DNA from: Bactericera cockerelli
Taxonomy: Eukaryota; Arthropoda; Insecta; Hemiptera; Triozidae
DNA: 64,000 nt
NCBI GenBank assembly: GCA_024516035.1
Contig: CM044966.1
Location: forward strand, 1,914,808 to 1,978,807
Direction of reading: 5' to 3'
The notes under the pieces were generated by a model that was not told the DNA's origin, made no database searches, and was given only the letters and a program-made list of their open reading frames with translations. Shown piece by piece: positions 31,431-42,757 of the stretch. The first letter of the stretch is position 1. Each line of letters begins with the position of its first letter. The position numbers and the translations under genes were made by a program.

Positions 31431-32350
31431 AATTTAAATAATTATTTAGGTAGCTTAATTTTTTTTGTTCGAAATTCAGCTTCCATTATCCTAAAACTAT
31501 AAAACCATTAAAAATCTTCATTGCTTTTCATAATACATCATAAAATATATTATGCATTAACATTTTTGTTGTTGTTACAAAAATGAACAAAAAATTTGTC
31601 ATCTAAAATTCAGTATTTTATTTTTTAATTTAAAGTTTCCCACCCACCCACCTGCTCTAGATGACAACATGGACAGAGTCCAGGCACTGTTTGAACACCT
31701 TGACAGACTTTATTTCCTCCATTTAATAATTCAGTCAGTACAATCAGTATAAACAGAAAAGTGAGAAGTTGTACTAGATGTACATGAATATCAGAACATA
31801 CCTGGTCAGACACTCTGGACAGGTGAGTGTGTGAGGGACACTATACCAAGCACTAGAGCGCTGGATAAAATATTTTACCTATAATTTTAATGTACATGTT
31901 ATGTATTTTATTTATTATGTTGTATTAATTTTAAAATAAAGTCCTTAAGGTATATTCACTTCTGGACAGCTGTTTCGAGCTTATTGGCTCTCATCAGCAG
32001 GTAATAGTTCTGAATATCCATGCCATCAATTACTAACGTTTCTATTTTAATCAGTATAAACAAAAAAGTGTTTAATATGAAACTTTAGTAGACCCGGCGC
32101 GCACGACTTGAGAAAAACAAGTTAAAGCGTTAAACAAGTTAAAGAACAACCTCAATTGAAAAAAAAGCAATAAAAAAGTACCTAGGAGAAAATAATAATA
32201 TTTTGACTAGACTAGAGAGGAAATTGAGAAAGTATGAATTGTAATACTGTTTCCCCGGGTTGCCTTATAAGTAGCCAAATAATCATTTATTTATATTACA
32301 TAAAAGTTAATAATTGGAATGCGAAATGAACCACAACATAAGGTATTAAA
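31431..32350. other. AT-rich intergenic DNA
   Basis: No firm gene. Minus-strand 31813-31625 has an open frame with splice-like GT sites, but no family signature. 31930-32020 contains a repeat-like block (cttctggacagctgtttcga, gcttattggctctcatcagc) resembling a LINE 3' region. Confidence 0.35.
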
Positions 32351-32351
32351 T

Positions 32352-32612
32352 GCCAGCGTCGATGGCATGTTGAATACACCGGTTCCCTTCAGAACACCGA
32401 AGTTAAGCGACATCCAGCGAGGTTAAGACTTGGATGGGTGACCATTCAAATTCTAATTCTCGTGACGCTGGCTTTTCCCGTCGCCACTCAGGCTGGGTGA
32501 GGTCAATGTGAGTAGCAGGTTTGTGAGTTTCCTGCGAATGGAGGGTAAAACCCCCGTCGTGATATGACCATGGCAGTTGAAAGCGACGTTAAACCCACCC
32601 CACTTTAAAAAA
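32352..32612 (+). mobile_element. SINE family D, young, complete with 11-bp TSD
   Basis: A full copy is flanked by aggtattaaat at 32341-32351 and 32613-32623. The body is nearly identical to the copies at 31001 and 62024, which indicates recent amplification. Confidence 0.9.
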
Positions 32613-32836
32613 AGGTATTAAATTCTTATGTGCGCCTGTTTTCTATTGTGAGTATGCAATGTGCAAGGCATATACTACCTGTATACTACAATTACTACAT
32701 GTACCCATATTGTATGAATGTACTGTACTGTCTTATTATGTAAATAAAACTACAACTTTAGTTGTGATACTGTTCAAAATAAAAAAAATATATATAGGTA
32801 TAAATGTAAATGCAAGGCATACAAGCGGTTCCTTAA

Positions 32837-32948
32837 TAATAATACTCTTCAGTGGAAGTTAACCACCAGGCGAAGTTAATGCTCAAAGCATTTCCTACCA
32901 ATCTTACTATTATGAGGTCACAAACTCAAATTGATAAAGAAATATTTT
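32837..32948 (-). mobile_element. SINE family B, head-truncated
   Basis: TTA-type end, then accaccaggcgaagttaatg, gctcaaagcatttcctacc and gaggtcacaaactcaaatt. Confidence 0.68.
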
Positions 32949-33319
32949 CCTAGCCCTACTCTGCACTCGAGCGAGTAGTAATAATAATAATAATAATAAA
33001 AAACCATCTTAAACCATACATACAATACCGGTAAATTTTGGGACCCGGCCCCGGGTTCAAAAAATTTGAAGGTATCAAGAAAATGATCTGAGCTATCGAA
33101 AACTTCCCATTTAGATCTTTCAAATGAACCCCCTAACAGACCCCTGCTGCTCATGCGCAGCGTATTGCGCCTTTACCAAATTCATCCGTATTCGGCGCTC
33201 CACCCTGTATATCTATAAATATCACTTAGACCCTACATTCAATAGATTTATAATTTATACTATCCCGTTCTATTTAATCCAGGTTCAACTGTTATGGACA
33301 ACTGGGCCTGTGGTTTAGC

Positions 33320-33580
33320 AACAAAGAGAGATAGTGAGAGAGAGAGAGATAGGGAGGGGGAGAGAGATAGAGAGAGGGATGGAGGGAGAGAGAGAAAGAA
33401 AAAGAGATAGAAGGAGAGAGAAAAAAAAGAGAGAGAGAGAGAGTGAGGGAGGGAGGGGGAGAGAAACACAAAAAGAGAGGGAGAGAGGAAGGGGGAGAGA
33501 GATGGAGAGAGAGAGAGAGAGTGAAAGTGAGAGAGAGAGAAAGAGAGAGAGAGAGAGGGAAGGAGAGAGAGAGAGTGGTT
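33320..33580. repeat. (GA)n-rich low-complexity tract
   Basis: Imperfect GA repeats with GGG and AAA interruptions. Charged-residue ORFs in it are compositional. Confidence 0.9.
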
Positions 33581-33759
33581 CAGGATAAAAAAGGTACTTT
33601 AATTCATGTACACAAAATGAAAGGAAGTAATAAGATAAATATCCCCGCCTACCAATCTAAACCCCTCCCTACATCCCTCCCTCTCTCTCTCTCTCCTATA
33701 CCCTCGTATTAAGTTACTCAAACTTTATTTAGAGAGAGGTTACTCCCCCTCTCCTTTTT

Positions 33760-34745
33760 CTCTCCTCTTTCTCTCTTTTTTTCTCTTCCTCTCTCTCTTT
33801 CTCTCTCTTTTTTCTTTCCTCTCTCTCTCTTTCTCTCTTTTCTTTTCTCTCTCCTCTCTCTCTTTCTCTCTCTTTTTTCTCTTCTCTCTCTTCTTCTTTT
33901 TCCTCTCCTCTCTCTCTTTCTCTCTTTTTTTCTTCTTTCTCTCCTCTCTCTTTCTCTCTTTTTTTCTCTTCCTCTCTCTCTTTCTCTCTTTTTTCTCTTC
34001 CTCTCTCTCTTTCTCTCTTTTTTTCTCTTCCTCTCTCTCTTTCTCTCTTTTTTTCTCTTCCTCTCTCTCTTTCTCTCTTTTTTTCTCTTCCTCTCTCTCT
34101 TTCTCTCTTTTTTTCTCTTCCTCTCTCTCTTTCTCTCTTTTTTTTCTCTTCCTCTCTCTCTTTCTCTCTTTTTTTCTCTTCCTCTCTCTCTTTCTCTCTT
34201 TTTTTCTCTTCCTCTCTCTCTTTCTCTCTTTTTTTCTCTTCCTCTCTCTCTTTCTCTCTTTTTTTCTCTTCCTCTCTCTCTTTCTCTCTTTTTTTCTCTT
34301 CCTCTCTCTCTTTCTCTCTTTTTTTTCTCTTCCTCTCTCTCTTTCTCTCTCTTTTTTCTCTTCCTCTCTCTCTTTCTCTCTTTTTTTTCTCTTCCTCTCT
34401 CTCTTTCTCTCTTTTTTTCTCTTCCTCTCTCTCTTTCTCTCTTTTTTTCTCTTCCTCTCTCTCTTTCTCTCTTTTTTTCTCTTCCTCTCTCTCTTTCTCT
34501 CTTTTTTTCTCTTCCTCTCTCTCTTTCTCTCTTTTTTTCTCTTCCTCTCTCTCTTTCTCCTCTTTTTTTTCTCTTCCTCTCTCTCTTTCTCTCTTTTTTT
34601 CTCTCTCCTCTCTCTCTTTCTCTCTTTTTTCTCTTCCTCTCTCTCTTTCTCTTTTTTTCTCTTCCTCTCTTCTTTCTCTCTTCTTGTCTTGCCCTCTCTC
34701 TATATCTCTGTCCCCCTCTCTCCCTCTCCTCTCCCTCTCTCACTC
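33760..34745. repeat. CT-rich minisatellite, unit about 29-30 bp
   Basis: Roughly thirty units of cttcctctctctctttctct followed by ctttttt. T-run length varies between units. The 341-residue Arg/Glu/Lys frame on the minus strand is an artefact of the repeat. Confidence 0.92.
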
Positions 34746-34764
34746 ATAGTAACTTTTTTATCAG

Positions 34765-34860
34765 TTTTGTTTCTGATGAGGATGCACAACGAAGTTCTGA
34801 AGCTAAGCAACGCTCTGCGAGATTAGAACTAGGTGGGTGACCAAAGCTCCGGGTGGTAGA
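34765..34860 (+). mobile_element. 5S-like SINE fragment, diverged
   Basis: tgatgaggatgcacaacgaa, gctaagcaacgctctgcg and taggtgggtgaccaaagc align with the middle of 5S rRNA. The family D tail is absent. Confidence 0.5.
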
Positions 34861-34879
34861 AATATAAGAGAGATACAAA

Positions 34880-35087
34880 TAATAATATCACTCTTTAGTG
34901 TTATGATTATTATTATAGAGGCATACTTTGTTATTATAGAGGCATACTACTGGATGCTAACCACGAGGGGAGGTTAATCCTCAAAGCATTTTCTACCAAC
35001 TAACCCTCAGAGTCTTACTGTTATGTGGTCACAAACTGAAATTAATGAGGAAAAATTCATGTACTGGGTGGTATTCGAACCCCTAAG
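34880..35087 (-). mobile_element. SINE family B, interrupted
   Basis: aataatatcactctttagtg, then about 50 bp containing a duplicated ttattatagaggcatact, then the body (aggttaatcctcaaagcatt) and head remnant gtattcgaacccct. Confidence 0.65.
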
Positions 35088-35265
35088 CAGACCAAAAATG
35101 AATTAAAAAGTTGATTACAACCTAATTCCTTTTTTTTTAGATGTAGAGGACTGTCGGGCGCAGAGAGAAATTTCGGTAATTGAGCCTAATATAGCTATTA
35201 CACGATCAAACAAAAGAATTCAACTACGAGGACAATGTATACTTGGGCCGACCAAATTCTATGGT

Positions 35266-35496
35266 AGACACCTTCAGAACACCGAAGTTAAGCGACATCC
35301 AGCGAGGTTAAGACTTGGATGGGTGACCATTCAAATTCTAATTCTCGTGACGCTGGCTTTTCCCGGCCCCACTCAGGCTGGGTGAGGTCAATGTGAGTAG
35401 CAGGTTTGTGAGTTTCCTGCGAATGGAGGGTAAAACCCCCGTCGTGATATGACCATGGCAGTTGAAAGCGACGTTAAACCCCACTTAAAAAAAAAA
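35266..35496 (+). mobile_element. SINE family D, 5'-truncated with 12-bp TSD
   Basis: It starts inside the 5S part (ccttcagaacaccgaagtta) and ends in poly-A. The word aaattctatggt flanks it at 35254-35265 and 35497-35508. A 5'-truncated copy with a target duplication shows target-primed reverse transcription. Confidence 0.85.
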
Positions 35497-35569
35497 AAAT
35501 TCTATGGTGAGTCGCTTTGTACGACCCATCTTAATCTCTCTGCAACCTAACTACTAAACCTTGTTGAGC

Positions 35570-35785
35570 CAGCACGGAAAAATTTGGTTACAGTTGTATG
35601 TAAGGGATACTTTCCCGTGTGCTCCTGTCGACCAGCACCTTAATCACCAAAATGGGAACAATTGTGCCACTTCTCGTCCATCAGAGGGGAGGCATGCTAC
35701 GGGATGGGCGGGCTACAACACAGACCACAAGCGTCTACACCAGCTTCTGTTTCACAGCTACGAAATAAAAAAGGATGTGAACAAC
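35570..35785 (+). mobile_element. SINE family F, head-truncated
   Basis: agcacggaaaaatttggtta, cacttctcgtccatcagagg and acgggatgggcgggctacaa. The tRNA-like head is lost. Confidence 0.7.
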
Positions 35786-35806
35786 TAACAACTAACCCAA
35801 CAAGGG

Positions 35807-35909
35807 TTGGGTAGAAGAGATTGCCATGGACAATAACCCCGCCCTTTAGATAGGATATGTGTTCTTATGTATTTTCTATTCTTTTTCATTTTTATTCTAT
35901 AAATTGTTT

Positions 35910-35940
<31 letters not shown>

Positions 35941-36013
35941 CATTGTTAAAATAATTATTTGTATGTACATAATGTCCATTTATATCTAATAAAGCGTTGT
36001 ATATTAATAATAA
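35807..36013 (+). mobile_element. LINE 3' tail, family T1
   Basis: agggttgggtagaagagatt, hairpin-site ttgccatggacaa, ccccgcccttta, AATAAAG-type signal (ctaataaagcgttgtat) and an ATTAATAATAA end. Contains a 25-base T run near 35915-35940. Confidence 0.75.
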
Positions 36014-36269
36014 GTTAATAACTAATCTTTTTTTAAAAAAAATCAAAATTGTTTAATTCAAAATTCTAACCACTGACTTCCAGATAAGCGCGCCATGTCG
36101 TCATCGACTCTAGAAAATGAATTTTTTTCACAAAAGAAACATGGATATTATGTAGAGAAAAAAAAAAAATCCGGTCCCTCGAGTAAAAGTTATTACCTGC
36201 CTACTACTAACAAAAAATGTATCAACTAATACGAGAACAAATTATAACAAAAAAAATAAGCAAAAATAA

Positions 36270-36341
36270 TGCCGAGACCAGGATTCGAACCTGGGTTACC
36301 ACGGCCACAACGTGGGGTCCTAACCACTAGACGATCACGGC
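36270..36341 (-). tRNA. tRNA-His (GTG)
   Basis: The minus strand reads gccgtgatcgtctagtggtt, aggaccccacgttgtggcc, gtggtaacccaggttcgaat, cctggtctcggca. The anticodon loop ttgtggc gives GTG. D, anticodon and T stems pair well. The acceptor stem has one mismatch (gccgtga against tctcggc) compared with the usual tcacggc. An A discriminator is at 36270. A run of five T immediately downstream (36262-36266 on this strand) suits polymerase III termination. Unlike the SINE heads it has complete stems and no repeat body, so it is probably a real gene. Confidence 0.85.
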
Positions 36342-36575
36342 TGAGTGAGTAGAGGGGCGAAAATGCTTCATTATAAAAAGAAGGGTGAAACTGAAGGCTG
36401 TGCAAAACCTATAAAACAGTAGAGACTTTTGTTTATGGTGTCAAAAAACGAGGGGTGGTTTTCTCTTTCATTTTCAATTTTTGAGAAAATACAATGCCAA
36501 ATATGGACACAATACTTCCTCGTGATTGGTTCACGTTGTATAACACGTGGCAATTTATGAGATTGTACACTAAAT

Positions 36576-37140
36576 CAGCGGTGCTCAACCTAGGGGTCGC
36601 GACCCCCAGGGGTGTCCCGAAGTTAAATCAGGGGTCGCGAGAAATCTTCAACCACTAAACTGGGGTGGCGGAAAAAACCCCTGAAAAAAATTACTTAAAG
36701 GAAAAAAAAAATAATTCCAAATCAAAATCCGTCCCTGAAAATTTTCACCTTACTAATATCCACTCTTGAGCAAAATTGCTGTGCAAAAGTTGATTCCATT
36801 TGCATCAACCTACCTGTGCGAGACGGCATTTTCATCTTTGACAACAATCAAGTCCAAATGCAGATCTCGATTATTTAATATTGAATCTCATTTAAGACTT
36901 GCAGTCAGTACCATTGTACCAAAATTTAGTTCTTTGGTAAATGACATGCAAGCTCAGGGTTCACATTGAATTGCACACACATTACGTTTGCACTTTATTA
37001 TTAGTAAGTAACGAAACATTTAAACTTCCAATAAAAAAACTTACCTCCCTTGAATTATACTACCTGTTTTTGTTAGGGAGGGGGGTCGCGATTTTTTTTC
37101 CCTCAAGGGGGTCGCGGCTCAAAAAGGTTGGGTACCGCTG
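36576..37140 (+). mobile_element. hAT deletion derivative with transposase C-terminus
   Basis: Inverted ends CAGCGGTGCTCAACC and the inverse of GGTTGGGTACCGCTG are each followed inward by GTCGCGACCCC-type sequence. The exact 8-bp target duplication cactaaat lies at 36568-36575 and 37141-37148. At 565 bp only the last part of the transposase survives, so it cannot move by itself. Confidence 0.92.
36766..36969 (+). pseudogene. hAT transposase C-terminal fragment (ZBED/FAM200-like dimerisation domain)
   Basis: STYLCETAFSSLTTIKSKCR followed by SRLFNIESHLRLAVSTIVPK is the conserved C-terminal hAT dimerisation motif of the Charlie/ZBED5-like group (CE-x-AFS, K-S-K-x-R-S-R-L, L-R-L-A). The zinc finger and catalytic parts are absent. 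Confidence 0.8.
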
Positions 37141-37194
37141 CACTAAATCACTTGTATCTCCAAAACAACTTCCGATTGTCTTCAAATTTGTTTT

Positions 37195-38690
37195 ACATGG
37201 TAGAACACCGGTGTCCAAATTGTATATTCTTCCTTCTATTTGCTATATCTTCTGCAGGTATTTTGTTTCTTTCCAATCTCTTTTGTTGTTGTCTTATCCA
37301 TGAGTGTTTTGGCCTTCCTCTTCTAGTTCTTTGTTGTAGATTTTCATTTCTTTTCATGACTTGAAATACAATACTTGAAGTATCGCCTTGCTGAGGGACT
37401 ATAAACAAGGAGTAGACCAGCATTTGGCTTGGTTCTGGGGGCCCTTATCAATTATTAGGCTTCTTGTAAAGCCAGTTGTAGAAGTGCTGAGTCATTCCTC
37501 CACTGTCTGACTACCATCATTCACGACGAGGCCACCCTATGATGATGAAGGATTGAGTGGAAGAGATTGCCACAGGCAATAACCCCAACCTTTAGGTAGG
37601 ACATTATTGTTATTTTCTTTTTTTAATTATTTATTTTGTCATTTGTTTGTTTTTTCTTAATTTTATACTGTTACCATGTACTCTGTTCTCCTAATAAAGC
37701 ATAAAAAAAGTACAATATGATCTTCGAGTCTTCGTCTGATGTGGCCATACCATCTAAGTTGCTTTTATTAAAAAAAAAAATTGAACCTCTAATATTCACT
37801 TAGAATTTGATCCATCAGTGACACTCCTGCTAACATTTATAACATTTTCTTATCAGCTGTAGTTTCCATTTTCACTTTATAAGTTTCATATAATATATAG
37901 TTCATGAAGAGTTGGAAGCAGTTTTCGTGTCATAAATTCAATACAACTATTTAATAGATTCAACTTTCTTATCGCATAAAAATCCTGTCTTGGATCTAAA
38001 TTTGCACCATTCAATCTTCACTCTTCTATCAACATCTGTTTTGCATGTTCTATCTTTGCTAATGACTGATCCAATGTATTTAAAAGTCGCACATGTTGGT
38101 ATATCCTTTTAATTTTTAGTTGGTTGTATTTGGTCAACAGTATAACTATCAAATGGTAAGATGAAGGTATTCAGTTTTTTTCCTACTTATTTTCAAACCA
38201 TTATCTTCAAGTTTTTCCCTGCTACATTCTTCCAATGTATTTTCCAGCAATTTTGTTGTCCGCAATCATTGCAATGTCATCGGCAAACAAGAGTTTTTTT
38301 AAAAGGCTATCCATATTATGGTGTATTCGGTGGTTTTATCATAACATAGAGTCTTGGAGAAAGCACACTTCCTTGATGAACACCTACTTTGACGTTATTT
38401 TTTTCTGTAATGCTAGCAGTGCATTTTATTTGCTTGGTGGTGCTTGGATACATGTCTATAATCAATCTTTCAGGTACATTATGCGATCGAAGCGCTACAT
38501 AGATGAGTTCTAGGTACCCTGCCAAAGGCTTTTTCTAAGTCTATAAATACCATGTGAAGGTCGTTTTTGGTATATCGATACTTTTCCACTAAGTATTATC
38601 ATTGTTGTCTATATTTCATCCATTTTTGATTTCTCAGAGACAAACCCACATTGATTTTCATGGATAATAATGGAACATGGAGCCAGGGTG
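37195..38690 (-). pseudogene. Degenerate RTE-like LINE reverse transcriptase and C-terminus
   Basis: On the minus strand, disconnected pieces remain in the expected order: SHNVPERLIIDMY, KNNVKVGVHQGSVLSP (RT block 4), NGLKISRKKTEYLHL, and finally RTRRGRPKHSWIRQQQKRLE near 37330. Stops and frameshifts are frequent. The motifs suit RTE-type elements. A T1 tail at 37548-37711 interrupts the piece. Confidence 0.7.
37548..37711 (+). mobile_element. LINE 3' tail, family T1, inserted in the RTE-like remnant
   Basis: ggattgagtggaagagattg, hairpin ttgccacaggcaa, accccaacctttagg, end ctcctaataaagcataaaaa. Confidence 0.72.
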
Positions 38691-38850
38691 CCTTACCATA
38701 AATTTAAAAAAAAATGTAATTATGTTTTTTTTATGTTATAATATTTTTAATATTCATTATAGTATTTTACAACAACAACAAAAATCTTTCTCAATATATA
38801 TTCAATTACCCTCTCTTATACCTACATATTTTCATGCTGTGAGATCAATA

Positions 38851-39000
38851 GGGCTGGGTGGAAGAGATTGCCAATAACCCCGCCCTTTAGTTAGGACATA
38901 ATTATATTTTTTTATTCTTCTTCCTTTTTAACGTTAATATTGTTTCCATTTTTGTAATAATATGTCTATTATATCTAATAAAGTCTAATAATAATAATAG
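38851..39000 (+). mobile_element. LINE 3' tail, family T1, hairpin deleted
   Basis: gggctgggtggaagagattg then ccaataaccccgcccttta: half of the usual hairpin is missing. It ends ctaataaagtctaataataa. Confidence 0.72.
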
Positions 39001-39066
39001 GAAGAAGAAGAATTATTTATATTTATCTTTCTACGACAGTGCATTAACAAATCCTTGTGCATTCCA

Positions 39067-39067
<1 letters not shown>

Positions 39068-39163
<96 letters not shown>

Positions 39164-39265
39164 CTCTTCCTCTCTTCTCCCTCTGTCTCTCTCTCTCTCT
39201 CTCTCTCTCTTGAACCCTGTCTCCATTTTTCAATTTACTTCATTTTTTTCCTCTCTCTCTCTCTC
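39068..39265. repeat. (CT)n microsatellite
   Basis: CT dinucleotide run with TTC/TCC interruptions. Confidence 0.93.
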
Positions 39266-39600
39266 TTTATTTACATTACATTTATTTTACGCTATCTTAA
39301 ACTTCAATTGAAAAATCTTTTCCTCAACCTGCCGCCCCCCACCCCTGAAACCCCCCCTCTCTCTGCCCTTGCTGAAGTCTCCCCTGTTTCAAATTTAATA
39401 ATATCTTTTTTATTAAGGCACTTTATTGTAATAATAAATTTTCTTTTCACTCAAGCATTATTTAGCCCGAACACAAAGCCCGGGCCAAGGTTCGTGGAGA
39501 GGGACAGGTGTGCGGGTAGTATCGAAGCAAGGTTACTAGACTCAGACACGCTTGTGTGTTGTGTCAGGTAACGGTGTCTAGGCCCGCGACCCGGTGAACA

Positions 39601-39971
39601 AAGGGTTGGGTGGAAGAGATTGCCAAAGGCAATAACCCTGTCCTTTAGTTAGGACATATACGAGTATATTATGTATATATATTTATTTTTTCTTTATTTT
39701 TTTCTTCTATTATATTGTATTTTAATTTGTAATTATTTGTGTTGTATAAGGGTTGGGTGGAAGAGATTGCCATAGGCAATAACCCCGCCCTTTAGTTAGG
39801 ACTTATGTTTTTATATATTTTCTATTCTTTTTCATTTTCATTGTATATATTGTTTCCATTTTTTTTCATTGTTAAATTAATTATTTGTATGTACAAAATG
39901 TCCATTTATACCTAATAAAGCATTGTATAATAATAATAATATGTCCTATTAATAAAGTGTAAATAAATAAA
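39601..39971 (+). mobile_element. LINE 3' tail T1 (subtype 2) interrupted by another T1 tail
   Basis: gggttgggtggaagagattg with hairpin ttgccaaaggcaa runs to gtgttgtata. It is broken by the copy at 39751 and resumes atgtcctattaataaagtgt to the end. The uninterrupted relative at 48964-49090 shows the expected join. Confidence 0.75.
39751..39938 (+). mobile_element. LINE 3' tail, family T1, nested
   Basis: gggttgggtggaagagattg, hairpin ttgccataggcaa, ending taataaagcattgtataata. Almost identical to the tail at 41649-41845, so recent. Confidence 0.8.
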
Positions 39972-40289
39972 ACAATTCGGCCATTAAATCAGTTGACTTT
40001 CACATCAAAGTACGGGGTAACGGCTGGTAGTTTACATACCTAGCAAATTCGAATAATAATTCACTCATTTCTTTCCTTTAATAATAAATTTCTAATGATT
40101 TCTTTAATTCTTTTTTTTTTTGACGGGTCATTCATAATACTATGTGTCATTCATAATACTACTATGTGTCAAAACAATTTGTCAAAAATAATCAAAACTG
40201 TTAGGTATTGTATATTCTACGGTATATGACCAATTTACAAGAAACAAACATTAACAACAACAAAAAATATTTTTTTCTTTTTACAGATC

Positions 40290-40634
40290 TCCTGCTTCTT
40301 TTACTCTGTCTTATCCTGCTTAAGCAGGGTAGACGTTGTTTAACCTCATGGTTGAGGTTGGTTGGTTTTGGCACATTTTTTACGGTTGGATGCCCTTCCT
40401 AAGGCCAACGATTCTATTTGGTTTTAACGTCTTGAGGTAGTCAGGACGGGGGTTTTACCCTCTATTCGCTGAGAATTGTACCAGCTACCCACATTAAACT
40501 CACCCAGTCTGTATAGGGCCATGTACGGACGGAACAGATTATTCTGTGTGAAAAATCTGCTCCGACTGGGGATCGAACTCAGGATCTCTGAACTACGGGC
40601 AGTAGTTACAACCGTTACGCCAAGGAGACTGGCG
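40290..40634 (-). mobile_element. SINE family E
   Basis: Head at 40634 (gccagtctccttggcgtaac, ctgcccgtagttca). The shared domain and end gttgaggttaaacaacgtct reach 40290-40350. Inserted near a (CTT)n stretch. Confidence 0.75.
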
Positions 40635-40736
40635 TCTTTTTTTTCTTCTTCTTCTTCTTCTTCTTCTTTTTACAGAATATACTAACACTAATAATAATAA
40701 ATTTTACATTACTGCGTTGTAAGTTCTGATCATATT

Positions 40737-40737
<1 letters not shown>

Positions 40738-40775
<38 letters not shown>

Positions 40776-40777
40776 CT
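40738..40777. repeat. Poly-T run
   Basis: About 38 consecutive T residues, probably a retroposon tail in minus orientation. Confidence 0.85.
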
Positions 40778-40942
40778 TCCTTTTTTTTCTTCATCAGAAA
40801 GCTTCCTTTGAGAAAATTTTATTACTTGTTTATATTTACCAGTGAACTCTTTCAGCTGATCTAACGCTATCATCTGGACACTGTTTAACTATTAGTTTTT
40901 CCAAGATGAGAGGCACATTATTTTCTTTTACAATCTACTTTA

Positions 40943-40984
40943 CTTCCGATAAATTTCTAATATGTATTAGAAATCGGAAGTAGG
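40943..40984. repeat. Family J terminal palindrome, solo copy
   Basis: acttccgataaatttctaat and attagaaatcggaagt form an imperfect inverted repeat of about 17 bp per arm. It is the same motif that ends the J elements at 25886 and 60990. Confidence 0.6.
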
Positions 40985-41239
40985 TAGGTAGGTATTAATA
41001 ATGTTCGTTCTTGAAAAAATATTTTTAAACTATCAATACTACTAAAACTATCAACAAGAAATTAATATAACATAAAAAAAACATGAAAATAGGTACATAA
41101 TATAGACGAGAAAGAAAAAAATTGAACAAAATTATTTTAATTTTTTTTTTTTTTAATCCGGGGCGAAGCCAACAGCAACCAAATTTCAAAAATTGGTTCT
41201 TGTTTATATCTCGTAGTCTTGAAACAGGAGTAACTTTAG

Positions 41240-41542
41240 AGCGCACAGCTCAGTGGTTGAGCACTCGCTTGCCATGCGAAAGGTCCCGGGTTCGAAACCC
41301 CACGCCGACAAGAACAATGTTATCTAAATTTGGATACAGTTGTTAGTAAGCGATACCGTCCGGTGCGCTCGTTTTGACCTAGCCTCTAATTGGGATATAT
41401 TGTGTCACTTCTCGCCCATCAGAGGAGAGACATACTACGGGATGGACAGGTTACAACACAGACCACAAGCGTCTACAGTAGCTCCTGTTTCATGGCTACG
41501 AAATTAAAAAAGCCTGTAAAACACTCGTGTTAAAAAAAAAAG
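41240..41542 (+). mobile_element. SINE family F
   Basis: gagcgcacagctcagtggtt, cgcttgccatgcgaaaggtc, gggttcgaaaccc, then the body and an A-rich end. Confidence 0.78.
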
Positions 41543-41595
41543 ACGGCCTGTGTTGTAGTCTGCCATCCAATGGTATGCCTCCCCTCTGATGGAGT
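41543..41595 (-). mobile_element. SINE family F fragment, inverted
   Basis: cggcctgtgttgtagtctgc, ccatccaatggtatgcctcc and cctctgatgg form the reverse complement of the middle of family F, directly abutting the preceding copy. Confidence 0.6.
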
Positions 41596-41648
41596 CGACT
41601 TTAAAAAAAAAAATATTATAACAAAAACATGCTGTTTATTTGGTAGTA

Positions 41649-41845
41649 AGGGTTGGGTGGAAGAGATTGCCATAGGCAATAACCCCGCCCTTTAGTTAGG
41701 ACTTATGTTTTATATATTTTCTATTCTTTTTCATTTTCATTGTATATATTGTTTCCATTTTTTTTCATTGTTAAATTAATTATTTGTATGTACATAATGT
41801 CCATTTATACCTAATAAAGCATTGTATAATAATAATAATAATAAG
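41649..41845 (+). mobile_element. LINE 3' tail, family T1
   Basis: aagggttgggtggaagagat, hairpin ttgccataggcaa, ccccgcccttta, taataaagcattgtataata, then (ATA)n. Confidence 0.8.
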
Positions 41846-42029
41846 AAAAAAGATGGTCATTTCTCCCTAAGGCAGAAATTGATAAAACACGGGCCTCGTT
41901 TATCCGAGGCTGAACATATTATAGTCAAAAGATGCGCTTCGAGCTCTTCTATGTTTTGCCAACACTTTAGAGTGGATTATAAGCATTATTGTACAAGAGG
42001 TGTTCAGCGATACAATTCTTCACATTTAG

Positions 42030-42312
42030 GTGCTGGGTCACAGTTTTCGAGGCTGGATGCCCTTCTTTAACGTTAACGATTCTATTTCATTTAACGTCCT
42101 GATTAGGATGGACTTTTACCCTCCACTCGCTGGGAATCGTCCCAGCTATCCACATTAACCTCACCTAGCCTGGGTAGGGCCGGAAATGACAGCCTCACGT
42201 GTTCGGAGGGACCAGAATTTTCTGTGCGAAAACTCTGCTCCAACCGGGGATCGAAATCAGGATCTCTGGACTACGGGCAGTAGTCACAACCGTTACGCCA
42301 CGGAGGCAGTCT
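42030..42312 (-). mobile_element. SINE family E
   Basis: Head at 42312 (gactgcctccgtggcgtaac); body to cgaggctggatgcccttctt. Relatively well preserved. Confidence 0.76.
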
Positions 42313-42487
42313 AATCCTGTTTCATAATTTTTGAGATTGAAACTTGAACTTGTTGAATTGTCGTGAAACAGTTCCCCTAACTTTTTATTCTTTATTTCTC
42401 TTATTATTCTCGCATTATCTTCAATTCAGTGTCCAATGAACCGCGAAATAGATTTTCAACTACGTTATCATTGTTCTATTGTATTCC

Positions 42488-42755
42488 TTTCTCTCTCTCT
42501 CTCTCTCTCTTTTTTATCTCTCCCTATCTATCTATCTTCTTCTCTCCCTATCTATGTAGTCTTTCTCTCTCACACAGTAGTCTATCTATCTATCTTTTTT
42601 TTCTCTCTCTCACTCCCTAACTATCTTCTCTCTGTCTCTCCCCTTGCTTTCTCTCTATCTCTCTCTCTATCTATCTATCTCCCTCTCTCACTATCAATCT
42701 ATCTTTCTCTCTCTCATTCTTTCTGTCTCTCGCCCTATCTATCTATCTCTCTCTA
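42488..42755. repeat. CT and CTAT mixed microsatellite
   Basis: ctctctctctctc blocks alternate with ctatctatctat. A SINE A copy starts at its right edge. Confidence 0.9.
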
Positions 42756-42757
42756 TC

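Larger units (their letters stand above)
36480..37230 (+). mobile_element. Family J element fragment split by a hAT element
   Basis: Before 36576: acacaatacttcctcgtgat and cacgtggcaatttatgagat. After 37140: cacttgtatctccaaaacaa and cgattgtcttcaaattt. Both parts match the J copies at 57585 and 60356. Confidence 0.65.

Noticed and set aside
31625..31813. Possible exon on the minus strand with GT sites (MSDQVCSDIHVHLVQLL)
   Set aside because: Splice-like sites are present, but no acceptor-donor pair gives a sensible frame and no family match was recognised.
33718..34743. 341-residue Arg/Glu/Lys-rich open frame on the minus strand
   Set aside because: It is the translation of a CT-rich 29-30-bp tandem array. 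The same sequence is open in other frames and there is no non-repetitive part.
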